NCBI RefSeq assembly: GCF_019393635.1
Contig: NC_057866.1
Span: 167,522,903-167,586,902 of the forward strand
Reading direction: 5' to 3'
Origin: Dromiciops gliroides
Lineage: Eukaryota; Chordata; Mammalia; Microbiotheria; Microbiotheriidae
Length of the DNA stretch: 64,000 bases
Numbering within the stretch: position 1 is the stretch's first letter; each line of letters begins with the position of its first letter. The notes under the pieces were generated by a model. The model made no database searches. It was not told where the DNA came from and saw only the letters and a program-made list of their open reading frames with translations. Below are positions 32,286-42,585 of the stretch, piece by piece. The position numbers and the translations under genes are program-made.

Positions 32286-33032
32286 GTAATTAATTGCCTT
32301 TCCTGTCTCTCAAACTCCTTGCTCTCACTTTTTTTTTAACTCCCTACAGTCTGACTTCTGACCTCACTCACCAGAAACTTCTCTCTCCAAAGCTACCAAT
32401 AATCTCTCAATTGCCAAATCTAATGGCCTTTTCCCAAAAAGTCTTCTTCCTTCTTGATTTTTCTGCAGCCTTTGACACTGTTGATCACCCTCTCCTCCTT
32501 CCTGTTCTCTTCTTTCTAGTTTTTTGTATTCCCAGTTCTCTGCCGAGCTGTCTCACCACTGCTCAGACTCCTTCGTTAGATCTTTAGCAAGATCATGCCC
32601 ACTAACTGTAGGTGTTCCCCAAGGCTCTGTCCTAGGCCTGATTCTCTTCTCCCTCTCTGCTATTTAGCTTAGGTTGGTGATCAGTTCCCATGAATTCCAT
32701 TGTCATCTCTATGCAGATCTATTGATCCAGTTCTAACCTCTTCCCTGACCTCCCATCTAGCATCTTCTGTTATCTATTTGACATATCAACTAGACACTCA
32801 ATAAATATCATAAAATCAACATGTCCAAAACTGAACCCATTATCTTTCCCTCCCTCCCCCAAAATTGTCTTCTTCGTAACTTCCCTATTACTATTGAGGC
32901 CAACACTGTTCTCCCAGTATCTTGGCCTCAAAACCAAGGTATCATCTTTGACTCCTTATTCCCTCTTACTCCCCCTTCCATAGCCAATCTGTTGCCAAGT
33001 CCTGTCAATTCTACCTTCAAAACTTCTCTCTT

Positions 33033-33190
33033 AGAGGCAACTAGGTGGCACAGTGGATAAAGCATCAGCCCTGGAGTCAGGAGGACCTGAGTTCAAATTC
33101 GACCTCAGACACTTGACACTTACTAGCTATGTGACCCTGGTTAAGGCACTTAACCCGCATTGCCACGCAAAAACAACCCCCCCCCCAAAA
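33033..33190 (+). mobile_element. SINE1/WSINE1-type SINE
   Basis: Full-length, with an AC-rich tail containing a run of C. Target duplication 'aaaacttctctct' on both sides, within the L2 element. Confidence 0.93.
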
Positions 33191-33821
33191 AAAACTTCTC
33201 TCTCATGTGGCTCCTCCTCTTTTCTGATCCTGGCACCACTCTAGTGCAGGCTCTCATCACCTCAGGCTTGATTGCAATAGCCTACTGGTTGGTCTCTCTG
33301 CCTCCAACCTTGCCCCACTACAATCCTTCCTCCACTCAACTATTAAAGTGCTTTTCCTAAAGCACAAGTCTGACCATGTTATCTCACCACCACCACCCCC
33401 CAGTCAATAAACTCTATAGCCTTCCTATTGCTCCTACAAGCAAATATAAAACCCTTTGTTTGGTTTTTAAGGCCCTTCATAACCTGGCCCTCTCTAACTT
33501 CCCAGTATTCTTACACCATACCCCACTCCATATACTCCACAATCCAGTCACACTCCCTTACCATTCCCTGCACATGATACCTCATCTCCTCACCTTAAGC
33601 ATTTTCCCTTGGCTATCACCCATATCTGGAATTCTCTTCATCCTCCTCTCTCCACCTCCACCTCCACCCCTGACCTTCAAGTCTCATCTAAAATTCCAAA
33701 AAAAGTCCAAGAAAACTTTCCCAATCATCTTTAATGCTAGAGCCTTTCCTCTGAGATCATCTTCAGCGCGTTCCATATATATCTTGTTTGTATGTGGTTG
33801 TTTGCATGTTGTCTCCAATTT

Positions 33822-33953
33822 TATTTTTTTGGTGGGGCAATGAGGGTTAAGTGACTTGCCCAGGGTCACACAGCTAGTAAGTGTCAGGTGTCTGAGGCCA
33901 GATTTGAACTCAGGTCCTCCTGAATCCAGGGCCAGCGCTTTATCTACTGTGCC
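33822..33953 (-). mobile_element. SINE1/WSINE1-type SINE, 5'-truncated
   Basis: Reverse copy lacking the CAGCTGCCCC end, cut at 'actgtgccat'. Within the L2 element. Confidence 0.88.
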
Positions 33954-34045
33954 ATATGTATTGTGTTTGCCTTTGTTCCCCTAGAGCTTACCACAATCCC
34001 TGGAACATAGTAGGTGCTTAATAAATGCTTGCTGACTTGGCTTAG

Positions 34046-35689
34046 CTTGCTATTCTTTAACACTACATCATACTACTATTACAAGCTGTCAGTTACATAA
34101 TGTAACCATATCTTAAAAGTATCTCAGCAGAATATGAATACATTAATACTAGCAAAATTTGAGTATGACTAACACCATTGCAAAGAATCATTCTTTGTGT
34201 CATTTTGTTTCATCTCTTTCTAGATGGTCTACAGTAACAGTACTTTATCTCGTAAAATTCACAGAAACTCATTTTGATGGCCTTACATCTTATCATCTAA
34301 CATTCAAAAATCATTGCAGTCTATAAGAACAGAAACTGCATTTATCTTTCCCATTTTAACTCGCTGGCATCATCATCATCATCATGGATGTGGACACTCT
34401 CTTTACCAATTCAGATCACTGCGTCTATGCACTCTAGTAGACAGTCTTTGAGGTTTCCTTTGCCTGAAAAATTCCTTCATCCTGGTGTCAAGTCACCTTG
34501 TTCAAATCACTTAACTTCTCTGAGGCCTAAATTTCTTTAGCTTTCTAATCAGGGGACTGGACTAAATTAGGTCTAAAATCCCTTCCAGGTTTTGATCCAA
34601 AGTATGAATGACCTTCTTAAAAGCCTCATTGGATTGAATGCACAAGGCAGAGTTGACTTTTCATCACAGGGGTTTTTCAGCTGTAGATCATTTCGTTTGA
34701 AATCATGGACCAGTTTTATCTGATGAAACTCACCTATGGGGTAAAAAAAAAATATTCAAGGAAAGAAGAATCACTGAGGATCTTTATATATTAAAGGCAG
34801 CTTTAGATCTAACTTAAGATAAGAAAAAAGAGATTTTAAATCATTTTTGGAACACAAAGTAATAGAACAATTAAGCTAACAGTAAGAATTTGCTGACGGT
34901 ACTGATGCCCCTAAATAGGAGTTCATGTCTACTTTAAAAAACAAAAAAGGGGGAGGGGAAAGAAAGGAGAAGAAAAAAAGAGAAGACAACCCCATAACCT
35001 TTCAAAACTGATGATAAATAGAAAATAGAGACTGGGTGTTTTATCATTGAGCTCATAAACCTTTCACACTTAGCTCACCTTTGCAAATGTGACAGATCAA
35101 TGCTGGCTAGAAGTTATTATAATCTGATGATGTCATCTTTGGTGTTAAATGAATGGATGATTGGCATTTTGTCGGGGTCCATAAGGGTAACCATCTTACT
35201 CAAGGACAACAATCTCAGTCACATAGAAAAGTAGATTGGGCTTAATAGAGAGGGCAAGTACTATGTTGTCAGATAGATTGAAGTAGCCCATTGCCCCGGG
35301 ATGGTCCTTTAGTGTAAGGCAAGGCATGACAGTAAACTAACATCTATAATGTTTTCCTCTACTAGGATTTCTGTCACTTCATTGGTATAGAGAACTTCCA
35401 GTGAGAGAATTCTCTCTACAGTGAAGATTATCACCTAGTTTTCAAGTGTGGTTTCAGGGAAGTACCTGTGGGACACTGAGAGAAGTGAATTGCTTAAGGT
35501 AACACAACCTGTATAAATCAAAGAGGGGACCCTGATTTGTCTTCCAGTTAGAAAGAATGGAATGAGACAAGCTTTCTATTCGGCACCCCAAGCAATGTCT
35601 GTCTCTCATTCTAAAATTTGTTTTTGGATTTTTAAGTGTCCCCTGAATAGCAGGAAAATTAAACATGTCATAGACTTGGGAGTAGAAGG
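34046..35689. other. Mostly unassigned sequence
   Basis: Contains a THER1/MIR3-like fragment at 34,485-34,615 ('tcaaatcacttaacttctctgaggcctaaatttc', 'ggggactggactaaattaggtctaaaatccc') and an ATC microsatellite at 34,368-34,386. The rest shows no gene or repeat. Confidence 0.4.
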
Positions 35690-35862
35690 AACTTCACTGG
35701 TCTTCTTGTCCTACCTTCTCATTTTACTGATGAGGAAACAGGATGAGGGAGATGGAAAAAACCCCTACCCAAGGTCTAGAAAGGTAGTAAATGCCAGTGC
35801 CAAGATTTGAACTCAGAATCCTTTCACTCTAACTCCAGGGGAACTCCATTGTATTGGACTGC
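35690..35862 (-). mobile_element. MIR/THER1-type SINE
   Basis: 'ccttctcattttactgatgaggaaacaggatgag' and 'gatttgaactcagaatcctttcactctaactccag' are the reverse core and head. Confidence 0.6.
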
Positions 35863-36060
35863 CTCTCTGAAAGCAAGACAACATGCTATCAACAAAACCC
35901 AGGAAGAAGAGAGTATTGAGAAAGAGGGAATGGCCAGTGGTGTCAAATGCTGTAGCAAAGTCGTAAAGGATGAGAACTGAGAAAAGACTACTGATTTTAG
36001 CAATGAGATCATTGGTGACCTTGCAGAGAACAGCTTCAATTGAGTGGGGAATGAAAAAGT
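35863..36060 (-). mobile_element. L2/L3-type LINE fragment
   Basis: 'ggccagtggtgtcaaatgctgtagcaaagtcgtaaaggatgagaactgag' and 'attggtgaccttgcagagaacagc' match the antisense of the marsupial L2/L3 segment also present at 26,380 and 29,500. Confidence 0.6.
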
Positions 36061-36089
36061 AGAAGCAAGAAGTACATATGTTTTCCCTC

Positions 36090-36635
36090 TAAGAGTATGG
36101 TTATGAAGAAATGTCCGTCAATTGGGGAATGGCTAAACAAGCTGTGGTATATGATTGTAATGGAATATTATTGTGCTATAAGAAATGACAAACAGGATGA
36201 TTTCAGAAAGGGCTGGAAAGACTTGTATGAACTGATGTATCACTATACGTCAGAACCAAGAGAATATTGTGCACAGTGACAGGAATATTGTTTTATGAAG
36301 AACTGTGAATGACTTAACTATTCTCAGTAATACAGTGATCCAACACAGTCCCAAAGGACTGATGAAGCATACGATCTACCTCCAAAAAAAGAACTGATAT
36401 TGCTTGAACACAGACTTAAGCATGCTATTTTTTTTTACTTTTTTTCATTTTTTCTTTTATTTGTCTTCTTATACAAAATGACTAATGTGGTAATGTTTTA
36501 CACAAGTGCACATGTATAACCTATATACGATTATTTACTGCCTCAGGCAAGAGGGAGGAGAGGGAGGGAAAGGGAAATAAAATTTGGAACTCCAAACTAT
36601 AAATAAAAATGTTTATTAAAACTTTGAAAAAAGAG
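36090..36635 (+). mobile_element. L1 3' end with ORF2 C-terminus
   Basis: A 60-codon frame (36,097-36,279) reads KKCPSIGEWLNKLWYMIVME and then CAIRNDKQDDFRKGWKDLYE. The L1 3' UTR with its purine tract and A-rich end follows. Same subfamily as 24,305-25,115, by the shared KQDDFRKGW tail. Confidence 0.9.
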
Positions 36636-37104
36636 TTTGGCTATGAGAGACAGGAGAGATAGAGGACTATAATTTGAGGGGATGTTAGCTTGGAAGAGGT
36701 CTCTAGCAGCATGCCTCTTGCATATATATAAAATGTCACCCTTGCCTGCAATACACATGCTCTTCATCTTTGCTTGGACATATACTGTTTTAACATTTTC
36801 ATTAATAACTTGGATAAGACATAGATGACATGCTTAGCAAATTTTAGGTGACTCAAAAACAAGAGAATTAGCTAATCCATAGGATGACAGAGACAATAAG
36901 GTCTTGCTTAGCAAACACATGGGACTAAATATAATATTATGAAATTAATTAGGGAAAAATAGTCACACACTTGGGCCTTTAAAAATCAGCTTCCCAAGGA
37001 TAAGATAGAGTATAGAGTATACACTGATAAATAGAAGTTCGTGTAGGAAAAGATTTGGCAGTTTTAGTGGAGTGTATGCTCAATAGGCATTCACTCAGTA
37101 TACT

Positions 37105-37285
37105 GTAGCAGGACTTCTTAAACTTTTTCCACTTATGACCCTTTTCACTGGAGCAATTTTTATGTGACGCCAGGTATATAGATATTTTATATTTTATATA
37201 GGTGTATGTAACCTTTTACTATTGCCAAATTTTTTGTTATCCCCACATATGGGGTCGAGACCCATAGTTCAAAAAGCTTTGTGCT
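37105..37285 (+). mobile_element. hAT-type non-autonomous DNA transposon
   Basis: 'caggacttcttaaactttttccacttatgaccc' at the left and 'gagacccatagttcaaaaagctttg' at the right form decayed inverted ends. Related to 14,803-14,990. Confidence 0.6.
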
Positions 37286-37849
37286 ATAGCACCCAAGAAA
37301 ATGAATATAATCTTACGCTACATTGAGATGCATAGTCCAAGACAAATGAGGTGAAAGTCTTGCTGTACTCTGCTATATTCAGGCCAAATATGCATTCTTG
37401 TGTTCCATTCTGGATACCCCATCTTATGAATGACACTGAATATCTGGGGAATGTATCTAAAGGAAGAACAACCAGATCAAGCCTTATGAAGACTGGTTGA
37501 AGGAACTGGAAATGTTAAAGCTAAAGAAGAAAAGACTTGAGGCAGAAATAATAGAGGGTTGAAGTTATTTTAAAGGTTGTCACCCAGGAGAGGGATTAAA
37601 CTTTTTCTGCTTGGTCCTAGAAGCCAAAATTTGGAGCAATGTGTGGAAGTTGTTAAGAAGTCAATTTAAGCTTTATGTGAGAGAAAAATCTTCTGGACAA
37701 CTCAAACTCCTTAAACATAGAATGAGCTGAGGCAGACAGAGACACAGAGAGAGAGAGAGACAGGGAGGGACATTGACAGGCAGGAATGGATAGATAGACA
37801 TAGCCAAAAAGACAGACAACAAAAAGATAGAGACAACAGATAATTAGGT

Positions 37850-38115
37850 AAATAGACAAATAGGCAGTGAGGTGACTAGATTGATACTAGGTGGATAGAA
37901 CACAGGACTTGCAGTCAGGAAGAACTGAGTTTGAATCTTACTTCAGACACTTATTAGTTACATGAGCCTGGGCAAGTCACTGACTTCTCTGAGTCTCAGT
38001 TTGCTCATCTGCAAATAGGGATAATAATAGCACCTACCTCATAGGGTTGTTTTGAGGATCAAATGAGTCAACATATATAAAGTGCTTTACAAAACTTAAA
38101 GTACTACAAAAACAC
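37850..38115 (+). mobile_element. MIR-type SINE, near full length
   Basis: Head 'gtgactagattgatactaggtggatagaacacaggacttg', core 'gagtctcagtttgctcatctgcaaa', tail 'cctcatagggttgttttgaggatcaaatgagtcaacatatataaagtgc'. Confidence 0.8.
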
Positions 38116-38152
38116 TAATTCTTATTGGCTAGTATTAAAAAGCATTTATTAA

Positions 38153-38313
38153 GGGGCAGCTAGATGGCGCAGTGGTTAAAGCGCTGGCCCTGGATTCAGG
38201 AGTACCTGAGTTCAAATCCAGCCTCAGACACTTAACACTTACTAGCTGTGTGACCCTGGGCAAGTCACTTAACCCCCATTGCCCCGCAAAAAACAAAAAA
38301 AAACAAAAACAAA
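38153..38313 (+). mobile_element. SINE1/WSINE1-type SINE, first of a tandem pair
   Basis: Full-length with an AAAC-rich tail. Preceded by 'aaaaagcatttatt', which recurs after it and again, shorter, after the next SINE. Confidence 0.95.
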
Positions 38314-38329
38314 AAAAAGCATTTATTAG

Positions 38330-38475
38330 GGGGCAGCTAGGTGGTACAGTGGATAAAGCACCGACCCTGGATTCAGGAGGACTTGAGCTGAAATCTAGCC
38401 TCAGACACTTTACATTTACTACCTGTGTGACCTTGGGCAAGTCACTAAATTCTCTCATTGCCCTGGGGAGAAAAA
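38330..38475 (+). mobile_element. SINE1/WSINE1-type SINE, second of a tandem pair
   Basis: Full-length, own diagnostic changes. It sits between two 'catttatta' words, so it reused the target of its neighbour. Confidence 0.95.
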
Positions 38476-38640
38476 ACCATTTATTAGACACTTGTGATGT
38501 GTCAGGTCCTGGGCTAACTGCTCAGAATATAAATACAAGCAAAAAGAAAAATAGTCCCTGCCCTCTAGGAGTTTACATTCTAACGGGAGGAGACAACACA
38601 TAAAAAGGAGCTGAAAAGAGTGGAGAGGAGACCAAATCAG
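38476..38640 (-). mobile_element. L2/L3-type LINE 3' end
   Basis: 'catttattagacacttgtgatgtgtcaggtcctgggctaactgc' and 'tagtccctgccctctaggagtttacattctaacgggaggagac' are the reverse of an L2-clade 3' region. Confidence 0.7.
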
Positions 38641-38904
38641 AGTCAGGATGAAGAAATCCAGGGAGTCAGAAGCAGGGCATAGTGGGCTTGTGCCCTTCCT
38701 CAAATGGAGATTCTAGAGAAGAACTTCTGGGAAGACATTGGGATGCCCTTTCGCCACTGGTAGACTTCAAGTAAAAGCTCGCTGACTACCTATCAGACAG
38801 ATATGCTGTAGAGATTCTTTTTGTTCAGGTGTAGGCTGGAGTCGATGGACTCCAAGATCCTTTCCAGCTCTGTGGTTCTGGGATTCTCAGCTGATTAAAT
38901 TTTT

Positions 38905-39060
38905 GTTTGTTTGTTTGTTTTTTTGGTGAGGCGATTGGGGTTAAGTGACTTGCCCAGGGTCACACAGCTAGTGAGTGTCAAGTGTTTGAGGACAGATTTG
39001 AACTCAGGTCCTCCTGAATCAAGGGCCAATGCTTTATCCACTGTGCCACCTAGCTGCCCC
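38905..39060 (-). mobile_element. SINE1/WSINE1-type SINE
   Basis: Reverse full-length copy with a GTTT-rich head. Flanked by 'ctgattaaatttt' duplications. Confidence 0.95.
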
Positions 39061-39226
39061 CAACTGATTAAATTTTAATCATAAGCCACACTTTTGTTCA
39101 TGATTTATTTCTTATGAAACATACCTTTTTTCTTCCTTTTAAATATTTATACCTAGCAAGAGTCACACCTCAATTTCCTTTTAAAATTCAAAATAAGGGG
39201 GGGCACATTATTAAAAGGCATACACA

Positions 39227-39366
39227 GGCAGCTAGATGGCACAGTGAATGAAGCACTGGCCCAGGGTTCAGGAGGACCTGAGTTCAAATATGACTTCAGA
39301 CACTTGACACTTACTAGCTGTGTGACCCTGGACAAGTCACTTAACCCTCATTGCCCCCCCAAAATA
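39227..39366 (+). mobile_element. SINE1/WSINE1-type SINE
   Basis: Head slightly shortened (CAGGCAGCTAGATGGCACAG). The tail is C then AAAT-rich. Confidence 0.92.
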
Positions 39367-39407
39367 AAACAAAATTGAAAATAAGTATTTTAAAAGAACA
39401 AATTTAG

Positions 39408-39556
39408 GGGCAGCTAGGTGTCGCATTGGATAGAGCACTGGTCCTGGAGTCAGGACTACCTGAGTTCAAATCTAGCCTCAGACACCTAACACTTACTAGC
39501 TGTGTGACCCTGGGCAAGTCACTTAAAACCCCAATTGCCTCACTAAAAAAAAAAAA
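39408..39556 (+). mobile_element. SINE1/WSINE1-type SINE
   Basis: Full-length. Target duplication 'agaacaaattta' on both sides. Confidence 0.95.
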
Positions 39557-39954
39557 AAGAACAAATTTAAATGGAAAAATAGCAAGAGTACCAATTAAAA
39601 AGACATTACATGGGGGGGGGGAGTAAGCTAAAGCCATTGTAGAAAGAGGATGGAGGATGATTTAGCTACTTATGAAAAACGAATAAGATGTGTGAGGAAA
39701 CATCAAGCAGTCAGTTGTTGAAGTATTGAGAAGAGGAAGCAACTCATACGCATTTTATAAAAACTATTTTCCTCAATGACTTCATTGCCACACCTGCTCT
39801 CTCCCATACAATGAGATTGTAAGAATGAATTTGGTTAGATTTTCTAAGAGCACCGAGTTTCTCAGAAAAAGGCCTTATTTAAGTACAAAGCATGACTTGA
39901 TAAGCATGACAGCTGCCATTTTTTAGTAAAATCTGTGAACAGGAAGCTTCAGTA

Positions 39955-40215
39955 ACACAAAATTTATTCAATTCAATATACATTTGTTAATCATCTTCTA
40001 CATTCAAAGCACTGCCCTAGATACTGGGAATACAAGGACCAAAACAAAATAACCCCTACACTCAGGAAGCTTATATTCTACTGGAAAAAGTCGCATATAC
40101 ACAGACAAGGAAAGACTGGGCAATTTGGGGAGGAAGAGAAACTTCATACTCATGAATTAGGGAGGGAAAAGTGATCAAGCAAGGCATTCTTAGGGCAGGT
40201 CACACCTGAGCTTCT
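39955..40215 (-). mobile_element. L2-type LINE 3' end
   Basis: 'tattcaattcaatatacatttgttaatcatcttctacattcaaagcactgccctagatactgggaatacaagg' is a reverse L2 end, followed by 'ctcaggaagcttatattctactgg'. Confidence 0.7.
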
Positions 40216-40224
40216 GAACCTTTA

Positions 40225-40345
40225 AAACATAGGTTCCTTGAGGACAGGGACAATTCTATTTTTTTGTTTTGCCTTTGTATCATAGTGCCTTCCAAATAGT
40301 AGATTCTTAATACACTTTCAATGAACTGAAGTAAAGGAAAACAAA
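40225..40345 (+). mobile_element. L2-type LINE 3' end
   Basis: 'ggttccttgaggacagggacaattc' to 'caaatagtagattcttaatacactttcaatgaactgaa' is the L2 terminal segment in plus orientation, back to back with the previous reverse copy. Confidence 0.7.
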
Positions 40346-40359
40346 GATTCTTTAAAAAA

Positions 40360-40448
40360 TAATAAACATTTTTTATTGAAAGTTTTGAGTTCCAAATTCT
40401 ATCCCTCCTCCCCCTCCCTCCATTCCCCCTTCCTGAGGCAGTAAGCAA
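40360..40448 (-). mobile_element. L1 3' UTR end, short
   Basis: 'aacattttttattgaaagttttgagttccaaattctatccctcctccccctccctcc' to 'ctgaggcagtaagcaaa' is the last ~90 bp of an L1 copy reversed. Extreme 5' truncation. Confidence 0.8.
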
Positions 40449-41539
40449 AAACAAAGATTCTCAGAGACAGGCAGGAGTATATACCAGACATTGGGGACAG
40501 CTTGTTTAATTACAAGAAATGGCAAATTTGGGGCACCTCTGGGTCATAGAGTATGTGAAGAGGAATACTGTGCAATGACTGGAAACATGGGGGAGGGGAG
40601 AAAAGAAGAACCTGAAATGACAATAATCAAGCAATTTATTTTCAGTAATTTTCATTCATATAAACACTTTTAATAGGACTTATTGAGTGTATTGTTAAAA
40701 ATTAAAATGAATTTTATGAACTCATGAAATGAATTGCACAATGAAAAATGTGCACATCCATTGATTCAGTCAAGCACAATTGAGAGAGTTCAAGAAAACA
40801 TTCAATGAAATTAGAACAGAAAAAAAGAAAGGCACATGAAAGTGAAAAATAAGTGGGTAGTTTGGGCAAAGGTAATTGATGCCACCAATGGCAAGCAATG
40901 GCCATGATGCAACTATAATTTATTTTAAGACAGATTAGTTCATGTCTGCTCAACAATACAGATTCTTTTTATGTTGGATGTAATAGGGCACCCAAAGTAC
41001 AACACTATTACATTCAAAAATAATAATTTAATAGGCACTTGACTAAGACAGTTTTATTGAGAGAGAGAGAGAGAGACGGAAAGAGGGGGAGGGAGGAAGG
41101 AAGAGGGAGAGACAAGGAGGGAGAAAGAGAGAGAGGGAGAGAGAGAGAGAGAAGAGAAGATATGGCAGCAAATGGGTAGTGATACAGCAGTTACATAGTA
41201 TATGTTCAAATGTCACAAGTTCTAGACTTTGAAATTTCCCTTCTAGTCCAAAACAATCATAGAAGAAACAATTGCATGATCCACATTTAGAGAATTTGCA
41301 AAATACTCCCCCTTTTTATGTTGTATTTCTTGCTGCAAAATGTATTTACTTCTAAGAATCTACGTTCCTCCTATTCAGGCAATAAAAATCTTTGCCACTT
41401 CATATCATTACATTGAAAATACAAGGTTACTTGTCATGTGCACCATTCATTCTAATTTGGATTCAACATCAATGAGCTTCATCTCCCATGAGATCAACAG
41501 CGGGCCTGTCTGACTATTTGTCTCTAGCTTGCCAGACCC
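40449..41539. other. Unassigned sequence with GA-rich tract
   Basis: A GA/GGGA purine tract at 41,062-41,156 is the only clear feature. No gene or element recognised. Confidence 0.4.
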
Positions 41540-41691
41540 TTTTTTTTTTTTTTTTAGTGAGGCAATTGGGGTTAAGTGACTTGCCCAGGGTCACACAGCT
41601 AGTAAGTGTTAAGTGTCTGAGGCCGAATTTGAACTCAGGTACTCCTGACTCCAGGGCCAGTGCTCTATCCACTGCGCCACCTAGCTGCCCC
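41540..41691 (-). mobile_element. SINE1/WSINE1-type SINE
   Basis: Reverse full-length copy with a pure T head. Flanked by 'ttgccagacc' duplications. Confidence 0.95.
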
Positions 41692-41704
41692 ATTGCCAGA
41701 CCTT

Positions 41705-42429
41705 TTTTAACCATTAAGGACATTCTTTAGTTCATTTTCCTAAATGTTTGGTAAGCAAAGTATATTTTCTCATTCATATCCTAGTACTTAATGGTGGATT
41801 AATTCAAGTTTTTTCTTCAAATGGAATTTAGTCTCTATTACTGATATTGAACATAGTTCCCAGAGTTTTAAAAAATCACAAAAGTTAAAAAAAAAATGCC
41901 TTCAAGTGCCAAGGCTATCTGTCCAGTCTCCCACAAGAGACTGTGAATATACCAGTCAAATCCTGTTACAACTAACACTACAATAACTTCCAAGCCCTAT
42001 TTTATGACTTTCCTTGTATTTGAATATAATTTCGCAAACCTATCTTCACCCATTCAATTATTGGCTCCCCTCTGTCTAGGTCACTTTTAGAGATATGTCA
42101 GGCACTTTAAATGGCTAAGAATATATAGTCAAGTGCACACAAGCAATGGCCTTTTCCCCATTCATCATTGGGTCCCTTTGGCCTAAAGACACAGACAAGA
42201 ATGAGAGGAAATATAGGCAACATGATCTGCAGCAGATCCACTCTTAGTCCAAAAAATAGATAGTCGGACGAATCTGTTACATCATGTGTCTGAAAGAACA
42301 AAACTAAATCTGTGATTTTCTTCATACAGTACCTATTATATTGTCATATGCAAGGAGAATAGCTATTGATAATGGAGTTTTGCCCTTCCCCATAATTTAT
42401 TCCCCAATTGAAGATCATGTATCTGGAAG
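41705..42429. other. Unassigned sequence
   Basis: A minus-strand open frame of 72 codons from an ATG (42,325-42,107) includes a hydrophobic segment (LLQIMLPIFPLILVCVF) but no recognisable family. Otherwise nothing seen. Confidence 0.3.
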
Positions 42430-42585
42430 AAAAATTGGTGGCTTATCCTCTCCAAACTTCTCATTTTACAGATGAAGTTAAATTCAGAATAAGTGCCTTA
42501 CCCAAATAGAACTAGAACTAGAACTAGAACTAGAATCCAAACCTAGGTTCTCTGGTTCTCAGTCTAGGGTTCTTTCTATTGCATA
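42430..42585 (-). mobile_element. MIR-type SINE with CTAGAA hexamer array
   Basis: 'ccaaacttctcattttacagatgaagttaaattcag' and 'tccaaacctaggttctctggttctcagtctagggttctttc' flank about four and a half AACTAG units at 42,508-42,535, a small local expansion inside the SINE. Confidence 0.6.

Larger units (their letters stand above)
32290..34045 (+). mobile_element. L2/CR1-type LINE with RT remnant
   Basis: A 97-codon open frame (32,294-32,587) contains LLDFSAAFDTVDHPLLLPVL, the conserved start of the L2/CR1 reverse transcriptase core. Downstream are GVPQGSVLG-like, MSKTEPIIFPSLP and 'gctctcatcacctcaggcttgattgcaatagcc' segments, then 'aagtctgaccatgttatctcacc', and the L2 tail 'catagtaggtgcttaataaatgcttgctgactt' at 34,000-34,034. 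The full order from RT to 3' end is kept but frames are broken. Two SINEs are inserted. This is the best preserved L2-clade copy in the window. Confidence 0.85.

Noticed and set aside
32294-32587. Frame with FDTVDH as part of a retrovirus
   Set aside because: The motif, the downstream order and the AATAAATGCTTG tail are those of an L2/CR1 LINE, not of a retroviral polymerase.
38135-38491. Recurring protein string like LSDLPRVTQLVSVKCLRLDL in many frames of the window
   Set aside because: It is the antisense translation of the SINE1/WSINE1 family, not a protein family.
42107-42325. 72-codon minus frame with a hydrophobic segment as a small membrane protein
   Set aside because: No conservation, promoter or splice evidence is visible, and frames of this length are expected by chance in 64 kb.
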